A stretch of 64,000 nucleotides of DNA from Chondrilla cf. caribensis (Eukaryota > Porifera > Demospongiae > Chondrillida > Chondrillidae): NCBI GenBank assembly GCA_964020155.1, contig OZ026550.1, positions 1,080,123 to 1,144,122 on the forward strand, given 5' to 3'. How positions within the stretch are numbered: position 1 is the first letter of the stretch; each line of letters starts with the position of its first letter. This document shows, one piece after another, positions 25,001 through 43,191 of this stretch. A program made the translations under genes and the position numbers. Under the pieces are notes generated by a model. The model did not search any database and was not told where the DNA came from. It was given only the letters and a program-made list of their open reading frames with translations.

Positions 25001-28000
25001 GTCCAATTGCTCAGGTGATTACCACAAGGCATATTACACTTATATACGAAAGTACATACAAATGTATATACATTTTATTATAATTTTTTTGGTCGACCTC
25101 AAATTGCATCTTTCTTGATATCAGAACGACCCTACTAGGTCCAGGAGTGTGTCTGTACATTCAGATTTGACCTATGATGCATCACATGCACACAGGAGAG
25201 GCCGTGGTGACAAGCCAATAAAATGACATTTTTTTGCTTGTCACCACGAGGCTTATAGCGCACTCAGGACAATCTCAATTCTTCCCAAATTGTGTTGGTG
25301 AGTTTAGCACGGACACTGGCTAGCCCATGGTGAACAGCAAATAAATGTCCAATTGCTCAGGTGATCACCACAAGGCATATTACACTTATATACATACAAA
25401 AGTACATACATTTGTTATATGTGGTATATGGGTACTGGGGGAATTTTTTGGTGGACCTCAATTGCATCTTTCTTGATATCAGAACGACCCTACTAGGTCC
25501 AGGAGTGTGTCTGTGCATTCGGAGTTCAAATATGATGCATCACATGCACACAGGAGAGGCCGTGGTGACAAGCCAATAAAATGACTTTTTCTTGCTTGTC
25601 ACCACGAGGCTTATAGCGCACTCAGGACAATCTCAATTCTTCCCAAATTGTGTTGGTGAGTTTAGCACGGACACTGGCTAGCCCTTGGTGACCAGCAAAG
25701 AATTGTCCAATTGCTCAGGTGATCACCACAAGGCATATTACACTTATATACATACAAAAGTACATACATTTGTTATATGTGGTATATGGGTAATGGGGAA
25801 TTTTTTTGGTGGACCTCAAATTGCATCTTTCTTGATATCAGAACGACCCTACTAGGTCCAGGAGTGTGTCTGTGCATTCGGATTTGACCTATGATGCATC
25901 ACGTGCACACAGGAGAGGCCGTGGTGACAAGCCAAAAAAATGACATTTTCTTGCTTGTCACCACGAGGCTTATAGCGCACTCAGGACAATCTCAATTCTT
26001 CCCAAATTGTGTTGGTGAGTTTAGCAAAGACACTGGCTAGCCCATGGTGAACAGCAAATAAATGTCCAATTGCTCAGGCGATCACCACGAGGCATTTTAC
26101 ACTTATATACGAAAGTACATACAAATGTATATACATTTTATTATAACTTTTTGGTCGACCTCAAATTGCATCTTTCTTGATATCAGAACGACCCTACTAG
26201 GTCCAGGAGTGTGTCTGTGCATTCGGAGTTCAAATATGATGCATCACGTGCACACAGGAGAGGCCGTGGTGACAAGCCAAAAAATGACATTTTCTTGCTT
26301 GTCACCACGAGGCTTATAGCACACTCAGGACAATCTCAATTCTTCACAAATTGTGTTGGTGAGTTTAGCACGGACACTGGCTAGCCCTTGGTGACCAGCA
26401 TATAAATGTCCAATTGCTCAGGTGATCACCACAAGGCATATTACACTTATATACATACAAAAGTACATACATTTTATTACATGTGGCATATGGGCACTGG
26501 GGTGAGTTTTTGGTCGACATCAAAACGCATCTTTTTGTTATCAGGAGGACTGTAATAGGTCCAGGAGTGTGTCTGTGCATTCGTATTTGACCTATGATGC
26601 ATCACGTGCACACAGGAGAGGCCGTGGTGACAAGCCAAAAAAATGACATTTTCTTGCTTGTCACCACGAGGCTTATAGCGCACTCAGGACAATCTCAATT
26701 TTTCCCAAATTGTGTTGGTGAGTTTAGCACGGACCCTGACTAGCCCATGGTGAACAGCAAATAAATGTCCAATTGCTCAGGTGTTCACCACAAGGCATAT
26801 TACACTTATATACGAAAGTACATACAAATGTACATACATTTTATTATATGTGGTATATGGGTACTAGGGGAATTTTTTGGTGGACCTCAAATTGCATCTT
26901 TCTTGATATCAGACAACCCTACTAGGTCCAGGAGTGTGTCAGTGCATTCCTATTTCAAATATGATGCATCACGTGCACACAGGAGAGGCCGTGGTGACAA
27001 GCCAAAAAAATGACATTTTTTGCTTGTCACCACGAGGCTTATAGCGCACTCAGGACAATCTCAATTCTTCCCAAATTGTGTTGGTGAGTTTAGCACGGAC
27101 ACTGGCTAGCCCATGGTGAACAGCAAATAAATGTCCAATTGCTCAGGTAATCACCACAAGGCATATTACACTTATATACGAAAGTACATACAAATGTATA
27201 TACATTTTATTATAATTTTTTTGGTCGACCTCAAATTGCATCTTTCTTGATATCAGAACGACCCTGCTAGGTCCAGGAGTGTGTCTGTGCATTCGGATTT
27301 GACCTATGATGCATCACGTGTACACAGGAGTGGCCGTGGTGACAAGCCAAAAAATGACATTTTTTGGCTTGTCACCACAAGGCTTATAGCACACTCAGGA
27401 CAATCTCAATTCTTCACAAATTGTGTTGGTGAGTTTAGCATGGACACTGGCTAGCCCTTGGTGACCAGCATATAAATGTCCAATTGCTCAGGTGATCACC
27501 ACAAGGCATATTACACTTATATACATACAAAAGTACATACATTTTATTACATGTGGCATATGGGCACTGGGGTGAGTTTTTGGTCGACATCAAAAGACAT
27601 CTTTTTGTTATCAGGAGGACCGTAATAGGTCCAGGAGTGTGTCTGTGCATTCGGATTTGACCTATGATGCATCACGTGCACACAGGAGAGGCCGTGGTGA
27701 CAAGCCAAAAAGATGACATTTTTTTTGCTTGTCACCACGAGGCTTATAGCGCACTCAGGACAATCTCAATTTTTCCCAAATTGTGTTGGTGAGTTTAGCA
27801 CAGACACTGGCTAGCCCTTGGTGACCAGTAAAGAATTGTCCAATTGCTCAGGTGATCACCACAAGGCACACACTTATATACATACAAAAGTACATACATT
27901 TTAATATATGTTTTATATGGGCACTGGGGAGAATTTTTGGTCCAAATCAAAATGCATCTTTTTGTTATCAGAAGGACCATACTAGGTCCAGGAGTGTGTC

Positions 28001-28076
28001 TGTGCATTCGTATTTGACCTATGATGCATCACGTGCACACAGGAGAGGCCGTGGTGACAAGCCAAAAAAATGAATA
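19001..28076. repeat. Satellite array B, about 354-bp monomers
   Basis: About 26 copies of a monomer containing GGAGAGGCCGTGGTGACAAG, an A-rich spacer, GCTTGTCACCACGAGGC, CAAATTGTGTTGGTGAGTTT, GCTCAGGTGATCACCACAAG and CTACTAGGTCCAGGAGTGTG. It is a diverged sister of the type-c monomer of array A. Two variants differ in the segment before the CATCTTTCTTGATATCAG block (one with TTGTTATATGTGGTATATGG, one with TTATAATAATTTTTTTGG). The array stops at about 28076 inside a protein-coding exon. Short open frames such as those at 21865, 22945, 23650 and 24355 are by-products of the monomer. Confidence 0.95.
22945..25060. repeat. 705-bp higher-order repeat within array B
   Basis: Equivalent points at 22945, 23650 and 24355 are exactly 705 bp apart, and the intervening sequence is nearly identical, including private variants such as CACTGACTAGCCC and TGTACATTCAGATTTG. 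The unit is a dimer of a GTGGTATATGG-type and a TTATTATAATTTTTTTGG-type monomer. Elsewhere in the array, equivalent points are spaced at about three monomers (21865 to 22945 is 1080 bp). Confidence 0.85.
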
Positions 28077-28747
28077 AAATAATAAAATTGTCTTGAATAT
28101 TTCTTTCACAGTCTACATGAAAACATTCGAATTCAAACCAGCGAATATTATAAGGCATTAGTAAATTTGATATATCAGCAGTTGTGAGTGGAGTCTGCTA
28201 TAATAACATAAATTATATTGCAATGGTAGATAGCTCACTTCATGCTGTTTGGCTGATGATTCTATAAGGCAGCCTTCCAAGACTCTGCTAAGTCCTTCCA
28301 TTGAAACAGATCTGAAAACATAGCATAACAAACACCACACAGTCATAACATAGACAACACCCTACAACACACCACACCGTCATAAAATAGACAACACCCT
28401 ACGACACACCACACCGTCATAAAATAGACAACACCCTACGACACACCACACCGTCATAACATAGACAACACCCTATGACACACCACACTGTCGTAACATA
28501 GACAACACCCTATAATATACATTAGGGCTGGATAGGGTGAAGATTGATACATTAAGAGTGGCCATAGTAAAATCTGCTACCTTTGCATGTGGAGGTCTGT
28601 CTTGTTTCCCACAAGAACAAGTGGTACTCTGACAGCAGATACAATACTTGAGTACGATAATCACAGTGGATCCCATAATGATGCACTCACTGGTTACTAC
28701 CAGTCATATCCAGTATCTTGTCATGAATGATCTTCACTACTTCAAAA
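28029..28747 (-). pseudogene. Rheb-like small GTPase fragment, last exon fused to satellite, 5' exons missing
   Basis: Four exons in transcript order: 28691-28747 (FEVVKIIHDKILDMTGSN), 28581-28628 (VPLVLVGNKTDLHMQ), 28239-28311 (SVSMEGLSR...CLIESSAKQHE) and 28029-28112 (TVKEIFKTIL...). All three junctions keep phase with consensus sites. NKTD is the G4 base-recognition box and ESSAK the G5 box. FEV.K.IH.K.LDM and NK.DLHM.R are characteristic of Rheb, the Ras-family activator of TOR complex 1. The last exon leaves Rheb-like sequence after about ten codons, runs into the satellite monomer and ends at a TGA, so the hypervariable tail and CaaX prenylation box are absent. The G1-G3 exons (P-loop, switches) are not found upstream in the window. 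It is probably a pseudogene or a gene broken by satellite invasion; assembly chimerism is the alternative. Confidence 0.75.
28331..28515. repeat. 37-bp minisatellite, five copies
   Basis: Five consecutive 37-bp units built on CCGTCATAAAATAGACAACA with an ACACCACA lead and CCCTA tail. They lie in the intron between the G4 and G5 exons of the Rheb-like fragment. Confidence 0.95.
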
Positions 28748-30480
28748 CTGAACACAAAGCAAGTGAACATATTCTATCAGTTAATATACCTCAACCCCAA
28801 CCCTACACAACCACACCTCGAAGATGCAATTTGGTAATATCTTCTCTTTGCAGAGGAATACTGCTATGTCCCTTACAGTGTTCGCCCATTCTCCGACGAA
28901 GTTTCTATCACAGGAAAGCAATAACGCACATACAGTCTGGAATGCAGGAAAACTTTACATACCCTCGGGTTTTATAGTATGAAACAGAAGACTTTGTAAA
29001 GCTCCCTTGCCGTAGCTACGAGCTACGTAGCTCCACCATCTTCGAGTATATTCGAATTTAGGAAATACTGCATCATATAATATGCATTCCTACGCGTAAC
29101 TACTACAGTGAATTTATATTATTTATATTATGCGAACAAAATGGCCGATTTCAAAACGCCGACAATTAGGATTTGGGCTAGAATTTGAGCGCAAAGACTT
29201 CAACGAACTTTAAATCTTCACCGAAGGTTCTTCTAAACCTATTAGAGACGATCAAGTGATTCGAGTGCCTGGGGGTGGCCTATTCTCCGAATTGAACATT
29301 GAGGGCAACTTTAAATAGCGCAGATAATAATGATAAAATAGATAGGTCACTGTGGCGGGGTGGGTCAGGTGACACGATTCTAGGCTCCAGGTCGCGGGTT
29401 CGAATCCTCAAGAGGACGGTTTTTTTCTCTGAAAAAAATAGCTCACTTCCTGGTGGTCAGTCGCAATACTCTCTACAAAGAACCGTAGGGGGGAGCTTTG
29501 GGACTCGCGGCTGACCTCCCAGCTAGAATAGTGTCTTCTGCATTCGTGGAATGACGCAAGTACACAGTCTCTGTGGAAAGTCCCTGTAAAATTCTGCATA
29601 TTATATAGGTGTCTTTGACCCTGAGTGGGTGACTTTTTTATTAATTACAAATCCGAGAATCTCTTCATTTCATTAATTTTAATGTGATCATTATTGACAC
29701 ATTTTGATACTTGAACAAATTATGGGTTGGAAAGAGTGAAAGCTATTGCTAAACCCACGTACTACCATTTTAACTAATATTTATTATGTAATTATGCATT
29801 TATTTTAATTGTCAATAATGAGTATCTATGGCCTAAATGAGTATACCCAACTTAACCTAAGTGACAGTCGATTAGAACAGAGGGAATGGGTATTTCCTGT
29901 GAATGTGTAAAAGGGGTGGTCCTGTATTGATGTTAAGGTGTTAAAATCAAGATGCTGATTGTCCCACATGTAGTTAAATTTGACATTAATTTTTACAAAG
30001 CCAAAAGGTTTCAAAATGAAAGTATGTCAGTCACCTTTATCAGTTTGGAACACTTAGTACGTATGTTTGCAAGAATTTCAAGAATTTCTGAACTCATAAC
30101 AAAAACTATTATAATATATTTACTGATACAATGTCTATGATTTTGATTATTATCAATTTTATTATAAACTTATATTGGTACAATGTCATACGTAGATCAC
30201 ACATCTGCTATAGATGTATCACTTGATCAGATATCTCACACCGTAATTCTCAACTATTGATTGGATTTGCAAAATTTGTTTTGTTCTTCAATGATATTAG
30301 TGATCATGGATTCACTCATTGAGTACACACACTGGGTTTGTACTCATTGACTTGTCTAATTCGATTAACAACCTGGGTTAACTCGTCCAATTGCAATATG
30401 GATAGTTTAGTTTGAATTCAAAGAGACATCATGGTTCTTTTGGGTTTGGTTGCAATTGGCTTTCATTGTCACAAATCACA
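28748..30480. other. Region upstream of the Rheb-like fragment, mostly non-coding
   Basis: I searched both strands here for the missing GTPase exons and saw neither a P-loop nor a DTAGQ-like motif. The region contains a diverged dispersed repeat around 29158-29290 (partner near 60600-60730) and a SINE-like element at about 29355-29430. From about 29600 to 30480 it is AT-rich with no recognisable feature. Confidence 0.5.
29355..29430 (+). mobile_element. tRNA-derived SINE head (B box)
   Basis: GGTTCGAATCC at about 29397-29407 is a perfect pol III B box, preceded by a weaker A-box-like GGGTGGGTCAGG and followed by a T-run (GGTTTTTTTCTC). The flanks do not give convincing cloverleaf stems, so a SINE is likelier than a functional tRNA gene. 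A related element lies at about 62270-62345. Confidence 0.5.
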
Positions 30481-30495
30481 CACTTGCCAATACAT

Positions 30496-30497
<2 letters not shown>

Positions 30498-30566
<69 letters not shown>
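30498..30566. repeat. (CA)n microsatellite
   Basis: A nearly pure CA run of about 68 bp followed by interrupted CA-rich sequence to about 30606. Confidence 0.95.
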
Positions 30567-30567
<1 letters not shown>

Positions 30568-31179
30568 CACACAAACACAAACATGCATACACACAATACA
30601 TACACAGCATTAAGAAAAACATACCTGGTTATATGTAGGTATATGTATAATATATCACGACTTTCACGTGAACATGCATCATGTGATCATATATATATAT
30701 ATACCTATATGCCATCCAAAATTCTTGCTTATATATGATTTGTGGTCAACCATGTGATCAGTGTACTTGTATATGCCAAATTGAATTAGACTTTCCTATA
30801 GAGCTAGTACATTTTTACCTCTGAAAAATGGACAACCTCTCTACAGTGGACAAATAGCTGGTTCCAATGTGTCCTTTATAAAGAGGTTCTATTGCATAAA
30901 CCATCTAGGTACAGCTATGTATCTACATGTACACTGAACAGACAGCTAAACAATATTACAATAATCTTAAGTTAATATATCATTAGAATATTAATGAAAT
31001 CTGATGGGGAATGGGATAAAAATCTGATTGACGGGAATTAAAAAATTGTTAAAAATTTCATGGGTGAGGAAGATGAGATCCAATTGGATTAGGATATAAA
31101 TATAGTTAAAAATCTAATTATAGATGAGACAAAAATAATCTGTTAGTGACTGATCGATTAGCGTTAATGGGTGTAGTCC

Positions 31180-31850
31180 CTTATCAGGTAGAGGGTGTGG
31201 CCTCTGATCTAGTAGTGGGTGTGGTCTCTGATCAGGCAGTGGATGTGTTCTTTGATCAGATAGCGAGTGTGGTCTTTGTTCAAGTGGGTTAGGTCCAGGG
31301 CTGGGCAATGACACGGAGGGTGTGGTCAAGGGCAGGAAGAGCAGGCTAAGGGTGTGGCCCTAGGCAGGAGGATAAGGCTGAGGGTGTGGTCCAGGGCTAG
31401 ATGATCAGGTTGAGGGTGTGGTCCAGGGCTAGATAATCAGGCTGAGGGTGTGGTCCACGGCTAGATGGTTAAGTTGAGGGTCAGGTCCAGAGCTAGATCA
31501 GGCTGAGGGTGCAGTCCAGACCTGGAAGATTAGGGTGAGGGTGTGGTTCAAGGTTAGACGATAAAGCTGATGGGTGTGGTCAAGGGCAGATAGATCAGGC
31601 TGAGCATGAGGGTGTGGTCCAGGCTGGAAGATTTGGCTGTGGGTGTGGTGAAGGGTTGAGGGTTCAGGTTGCGGTGTGGTCCAGGGCTAGAACATCAGGC
31701 TGTAGGTGTGGTCCAGGACCAGGAGATCAGGCTGAGGGTGTGGTCCAGGGCTAGATGATCAGGCTGTGGGTGTGGTCCAGGGTTAGACGATCAAGCTGAT
31801 GGTGTGGTCCAGGGCTGGAAGATCAGGCTGAGGGTGTGGTCCAGGGATAG
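31180..31850. repeat. About 32-bp minisatellite (GGTGTGGTCCAGGGCTAGA type)
   Basis: Roughly 20 degenerate units of about 30-32 bp with the consensus GGTGTGGTCCAGGGCTAGAT, then GATCAGGCTGAG. More diverged than the 16.6-16.95 kb array of the same family. Confidence 0.85.
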
Positions 31851-31930
31851 AAAAGGGAAACAAGGTAGTGCCTTGGGCTTCAAGATTGAAAACAAGGGTC
31901 TGATTGGTAACTAGGAATTTCATACGAGAC

Positions 31931-32138
31931 CTTGAGCTGAACATGGATTGAGTGTATTCTCTGCAGATGACACGTTGCACAACATTCCAGTGGTATTGCA
32001 CAACTCCTGAGTCCAGTTGATGTTGTTGGGCTGTGCGTCTAGGTTGAGGGCAAGCTCGTGAGACCATCCCAAGTGACGAATGAGGATGTAGTTGATGATG
32101 TCCACTAGACTAGCCTTGATGATGGGCACCTTCAGATG
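31931..32138 (-). other. Candidate exon of unknown identity downstream of the CARD exon
   Basis: On the minus strand, TGCAG precedes CATCTGAAGGTG..., and about 69 codons stay open (HLKVPIIKASLVDIINYILI... then RHLGWSHELALNLD...NINWTQELC...) until CAAG/GTCTCG. The amphipathic pattern and the W/L spacing could suit a helical domain, but I recognise no family. The homologous spots at 17.2 and 18.7 kb keep only its ends and lack the middle. It could be a 3' alternative exon of the CARD gene or of an older neighbour. Confidence 0.35.
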
Positions 32139-32254
32139 CTGCAGCCAATAATAAAATAGAAACTCCTGTTTGGTGTAAATGTATATGGAATCTGTGTTTG
32201 AGCCCAAATGTACAATGTGTGTACTTGCTGTACAGTCGTTGGTTTGTGTGTGCA

Positions 32255-32294
32255 TATAACAGTGACCACCTGCAAACAGGTGGTCACTGTTATA
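32255..32294. other. Perfect 18-bp stem / 4-nt loop hairpin
   Basis: TATAACAGTGACCACCTG, loop CAAA, then the exact inverted complement. It lies 73-112 nt past the CARD stop codon on the minus strand, in presumed 3' UTR or intron. The related copy at about 18170 lacks it. Its function is unknown. Confidence 0.9.
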
Positions 32295-32366
32295 GCAAGC
32301 CAGTTTGCAGGTGTATACTTCAGTACACACATCCATGTTGAATGAACAACTTAGCTTGTACTAACC

Positions 32367-40071
<7,705 letters not shown>

Positions 40072-41000
40072 TTTACTTACGAATCACGTAGCATGACTCT
40101 TTCTAACAACGAGTGTGTTACCATCTGCACTTCGAGTAGCTATGTGGTAAAATTCAGAATGGGAATGGTAATTAATAAACAATTGAGAATTACGATGGGT
40201 GCATGTGAATAACTATAATCCCATTTTGTAGTCTATACCATGGAAACTGGATACACTATTCCATTAAAACCACATTATGTCAATGCCTAAAGGGGCAGTA
40301 AAGTGAATATGGGTCCAGCAACTGTTGTTATGTTTACGTAATTTCACTACATTCAAAACTTCATAGGAATGGCTAACAGAAAGTTGCTGGAAAAGTTGGA
40401 AAATTATCACTGTGACAGAAATTGTTCCCGAAAAAGACAGAACAACACTATCAAGAACATGCCAATTGCGTAAGCTCGTCAATATTGTAGAGAAAAAGCA
40501 TCACAAATGATGCTAAAGAGTTTAATATGTAGTCTTAATAGGCTTACAAATAGTGTATTAGTTAAAATACATGATGCTATTTTATCCAATGCAGAACGAT
40601 AATAAATCGAATCGCCACTTGACATCGATGAGCAGAGACAAACGAGGGATCACCTACCTGAATACACAGTGGATGAGGGACCACAATTATCGTAACGGTT
40701 GTGCATATTATGGACGATAAAAACCATTGAATGCATACGTCACAAGCAATCGATCAATATCATCCCCATATCATGCAAATAATATTAATGAATTATGCAA
40801 TTTAGACATTTATGGGAAAAAAATCAAATTGAATTAAAAAGCAAAAGCATTCAGTATACACATCACAATGCAATATTATATAACACATCAGTACACAAAA
40901 CACATGATAGAAATCGGAGAATATAACTACATCTTTCACACATTGTAGGTAAAAACTGGTGGGAATATTCCCCCATTATTATTGGATATGACGAATTGTA
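40072..41000. other. 5' flank of the ankyrin/CARD gene, no gene seen
   Basis: AT-rich sequence with scattered short open frames and no supported exon. The promoter of the minus-strand ankyrin gene should lie at the left part of this interval, but I see no convincing TATA box or initiator. Confidence 0.5.
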
Positions 41001-41566
41001 TGAATGACCACGTGCTAAAAACATTTCATGGTTGCTATCGGTGACAAGACAAAATGAATGCAATGGGGCTTGAGGTGTTCGAGTAATGATGTTGTGAAGG
41101 GTAACAGGAGGTGTGGTCTGCATGAGGACTATGCAAACATCGTCCCTTACCTATCACTGTGTATGATATATGGACAGATGTATGGTGCGGTAGACAGATA
41201 GGAGAACATGGGGGGGAGGGGAGGAGGTGGTGTGTTAAAGTTTGCCTGTATACATAGGCACTTTGTAGCAGCATTACTTCACCTGGAGTACATGTACACA
41301 CTGAACTCAGTCTGATATAATATTATGTACATATGCAAACAAATACCCCTTCACCTCCTCCCCAATGTAAGATATGCAATCCTGATAACCACCTCGTACA
41401 CCTGTCTACCATTTCATGCACAGGCAAGCTATCGATGTTTGCATACTCCTCAGATCACACCTCAGGTTGCCCTTGACAACACCATCATTTGAACAGCTAA
41501 AGCTTTCTTGTATTCATTTTGTCTTGTCACCAATAGCAACCACGACACTTTTTAGCATGTGGTGAT
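41001..41566. mobile_element. Foldback-like element: inverted arms of about 140 bp
   Basis: The left arm (about 41001-41147) and right arm (about 41430-41566) are imperfect inverted copies: GGTGACAAGACAAAATGAAT against ATTCATTTTGTCTTGTCACC, GGTGTGGTCTGCATGAGGA against TCCTCAGATCACACC, and CCACGTGCTAAAAA against TTTTTAGCATGTGG. The loop is about 280 bp and non-coding. A further direct partial copy (GTGATACAT.. GATGACAAGATGAAATGAAT) follows at about 41560-41700. Confidence 0.65.
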
Positions 41567-41707
41567 ACATTGTCAAACAATTCATCAAATCCACCACTAA
41601 TGGTGGAATATTGCTACTAATGCTTCATCACATGCTCAAAATTGTCATGGTTTCATTGATGACAAGATGAAATGAATACAACAAAGCGTAGCCTAGCAAC
41701 AGTGTGC

Positions 41708-41916
<209 letters not shown>

Positions 41917-41919
<3 letters not shown>

Positions 41920-42930
41920 TCTGGTCTACCTGTGTACATGTACATATACAAACAAACATGCACCAGCCCCCCCAACAAAATATGTACACTTTCTATCACA
42001 ACATACATCTGTCTACCATATCATAACACAGGTGTGTGTGTGCGTGGGGGGGGGGCTGTTGGCTGATGTATTGGATAAGAGTCATGACACTGATGATTGG
42101 ACACTGGTTAGGATCCAGCCAGTGCATGAAATCAAGGATTGTTTTCCCTGCTCCCCTATGCCAGCACAAGGCAAGAAGACGTGGAGACAAAGTGGAGCCA
42201 GCAGACATGGATTTGAACAATTTGATTCAAATTGTTAGACACTGTGTGCTGAACTCTATGCTTGCACTTATAATATTAAGCATGCACGGTAATATTTTAT
42301 TGGGTGGTGTGATGGACTATATGGGGTAATCAATGAATAAGATGGATGGACGGATGAGCAACTGGTACAAGAAACAGGTTATTTTATATACTGTCCAATT
42401 ATTATTTAACTGTTATCCATATTTGCAGCTGTTTTTAAATTATCGCATTATTGGATAGAAACAATAAACATTGCTTGTTTTTGTCAATTCTTGAGTGATG
42501 AAACTCATTGCTTGCTTAAACTGGCTCAAAATATGGAAGTCAATATCATGTTGACCCATAATAATTATTAGGTTAAATTCCAGCTGATATCCAATTATGG
42601 ACATGTCAACAATTGACCACTTTATTGTCAACTCAGACTCATGTCTACACAATGTCCTGAGATGTTACCAATAAAGCTCAATTGGTTGTTTTATGGCTAC
42701 GTGAGGGTCACTAATTAGTTGACTCTACCTGGGTTGGGTCAACTAATTTGGTGACCCTAACTGGATTCGTGCTTGTTTACTGTAAATGACATTGTGTGAA
42801 GCAGCTGATAGAAATGCATAACAAAACACACAAAACCCATGCAGTACTGTTCAATAATAATTGGAATTAAGGTATATAAAATAACCTGCATGTTAAGAAA
42901 AGATTGTAGAAATTCTTTGACATGCTAGAT
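41917..42930. other. Intergenic, no gene seen; one long hairpin
   Basis: No supported exon. At 42705-42757, GGGTCACTAATTAGTTGA and TCAACTAATTTGGTGACCC form a near-perfect stem of about 18 bp around a loop of about 16 nt. A G-run (42046-42055) is also present. Confidence 0.55.
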
Positions 42931-42931
42931 T

Positions 42932-43103
42932 AATTTGGATGTGCTTTATCTTTGGACAGATAACGCATGTCACAATACAAGGTTTATAGTTGTGTGTACC
43001 TGAAGCCCAAGTGGGCAAAACATTGTACAATAATTATTGAATAATTGTTTAATGAAAAATTGTGACATGTGTTATCTGTTCAAAGATAAAACACATCCAA
43101 AAT
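42932..43103. mobile_element. MITE with inverted repeats of about 42 bp
   Basis: TTGGATGTGCTTTATCTTTG..CAGATAACGCATGTCACAAT at about 42934-42975 is matched in reverse complement at about 43059-43100 (ATTGTGACATGTGTTATCTG.. then AAAACACATCCAA) with about four mismatches. The centre is short and non-coding. Target-site duplication is unclear. Confidence 0.75.
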
Positions 43104-43191
43104 GGTACAAGAAAAGGTTTAAGCTACCTACTATATAGAACGTCTATGGTTGAGCATATGTCCACAGTTTGAGAAAACAAAACATGCATCA

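Larger units (their letters stand above)
30900..32366. repeat. Segmental duplication, fuller copy, beside the CARD exon
   Basis: Contains, in the same order as copies 1 and 3: ATCTGATGGGGAATGGGA, the GTGTGGTCCAGGGCTAGA minisatellite (31180-31850), CATACGAGACCTT, CTGCAGC, and GTGTATACTTCAGTACACAC, then CTTGTACTAACCTCATGAAT, which abuts the CARD exon's stop codon. Relative to the other copies it has about 170 bp of extra open sequence (31934-32110). Confidence 0.75.

Noticed and set aside
19332..28073. Repeated 87-codon frames in array B (for example at 21865, 22945, 23650, 24355)
   Set aside because: Same satellite segment each time. Conservation is explained by array homogenisation.
19001..28076. 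Possible CRISPR array
   Set aside because: Repeats are about 354 bp, contiguous, without short direct repeats and unique spacers, in a eukaryotic genome.
29355..29430. Functional tRNA gene
   Set aside because: The B box is good but D and acceptor stems do not close. The T-run and related copy at 62.27 kb fit a SINE better. The same reasoning applies to 62270-62345.
30783..30800. P-loop-like SIGKS on the minus strand as the missing Rheb exon
   Set aside because: The required Gly at the start of GxxxxGK(S/T) is absent, flanking residues do not fit Rheb, and an in-phase exon cannot be built.
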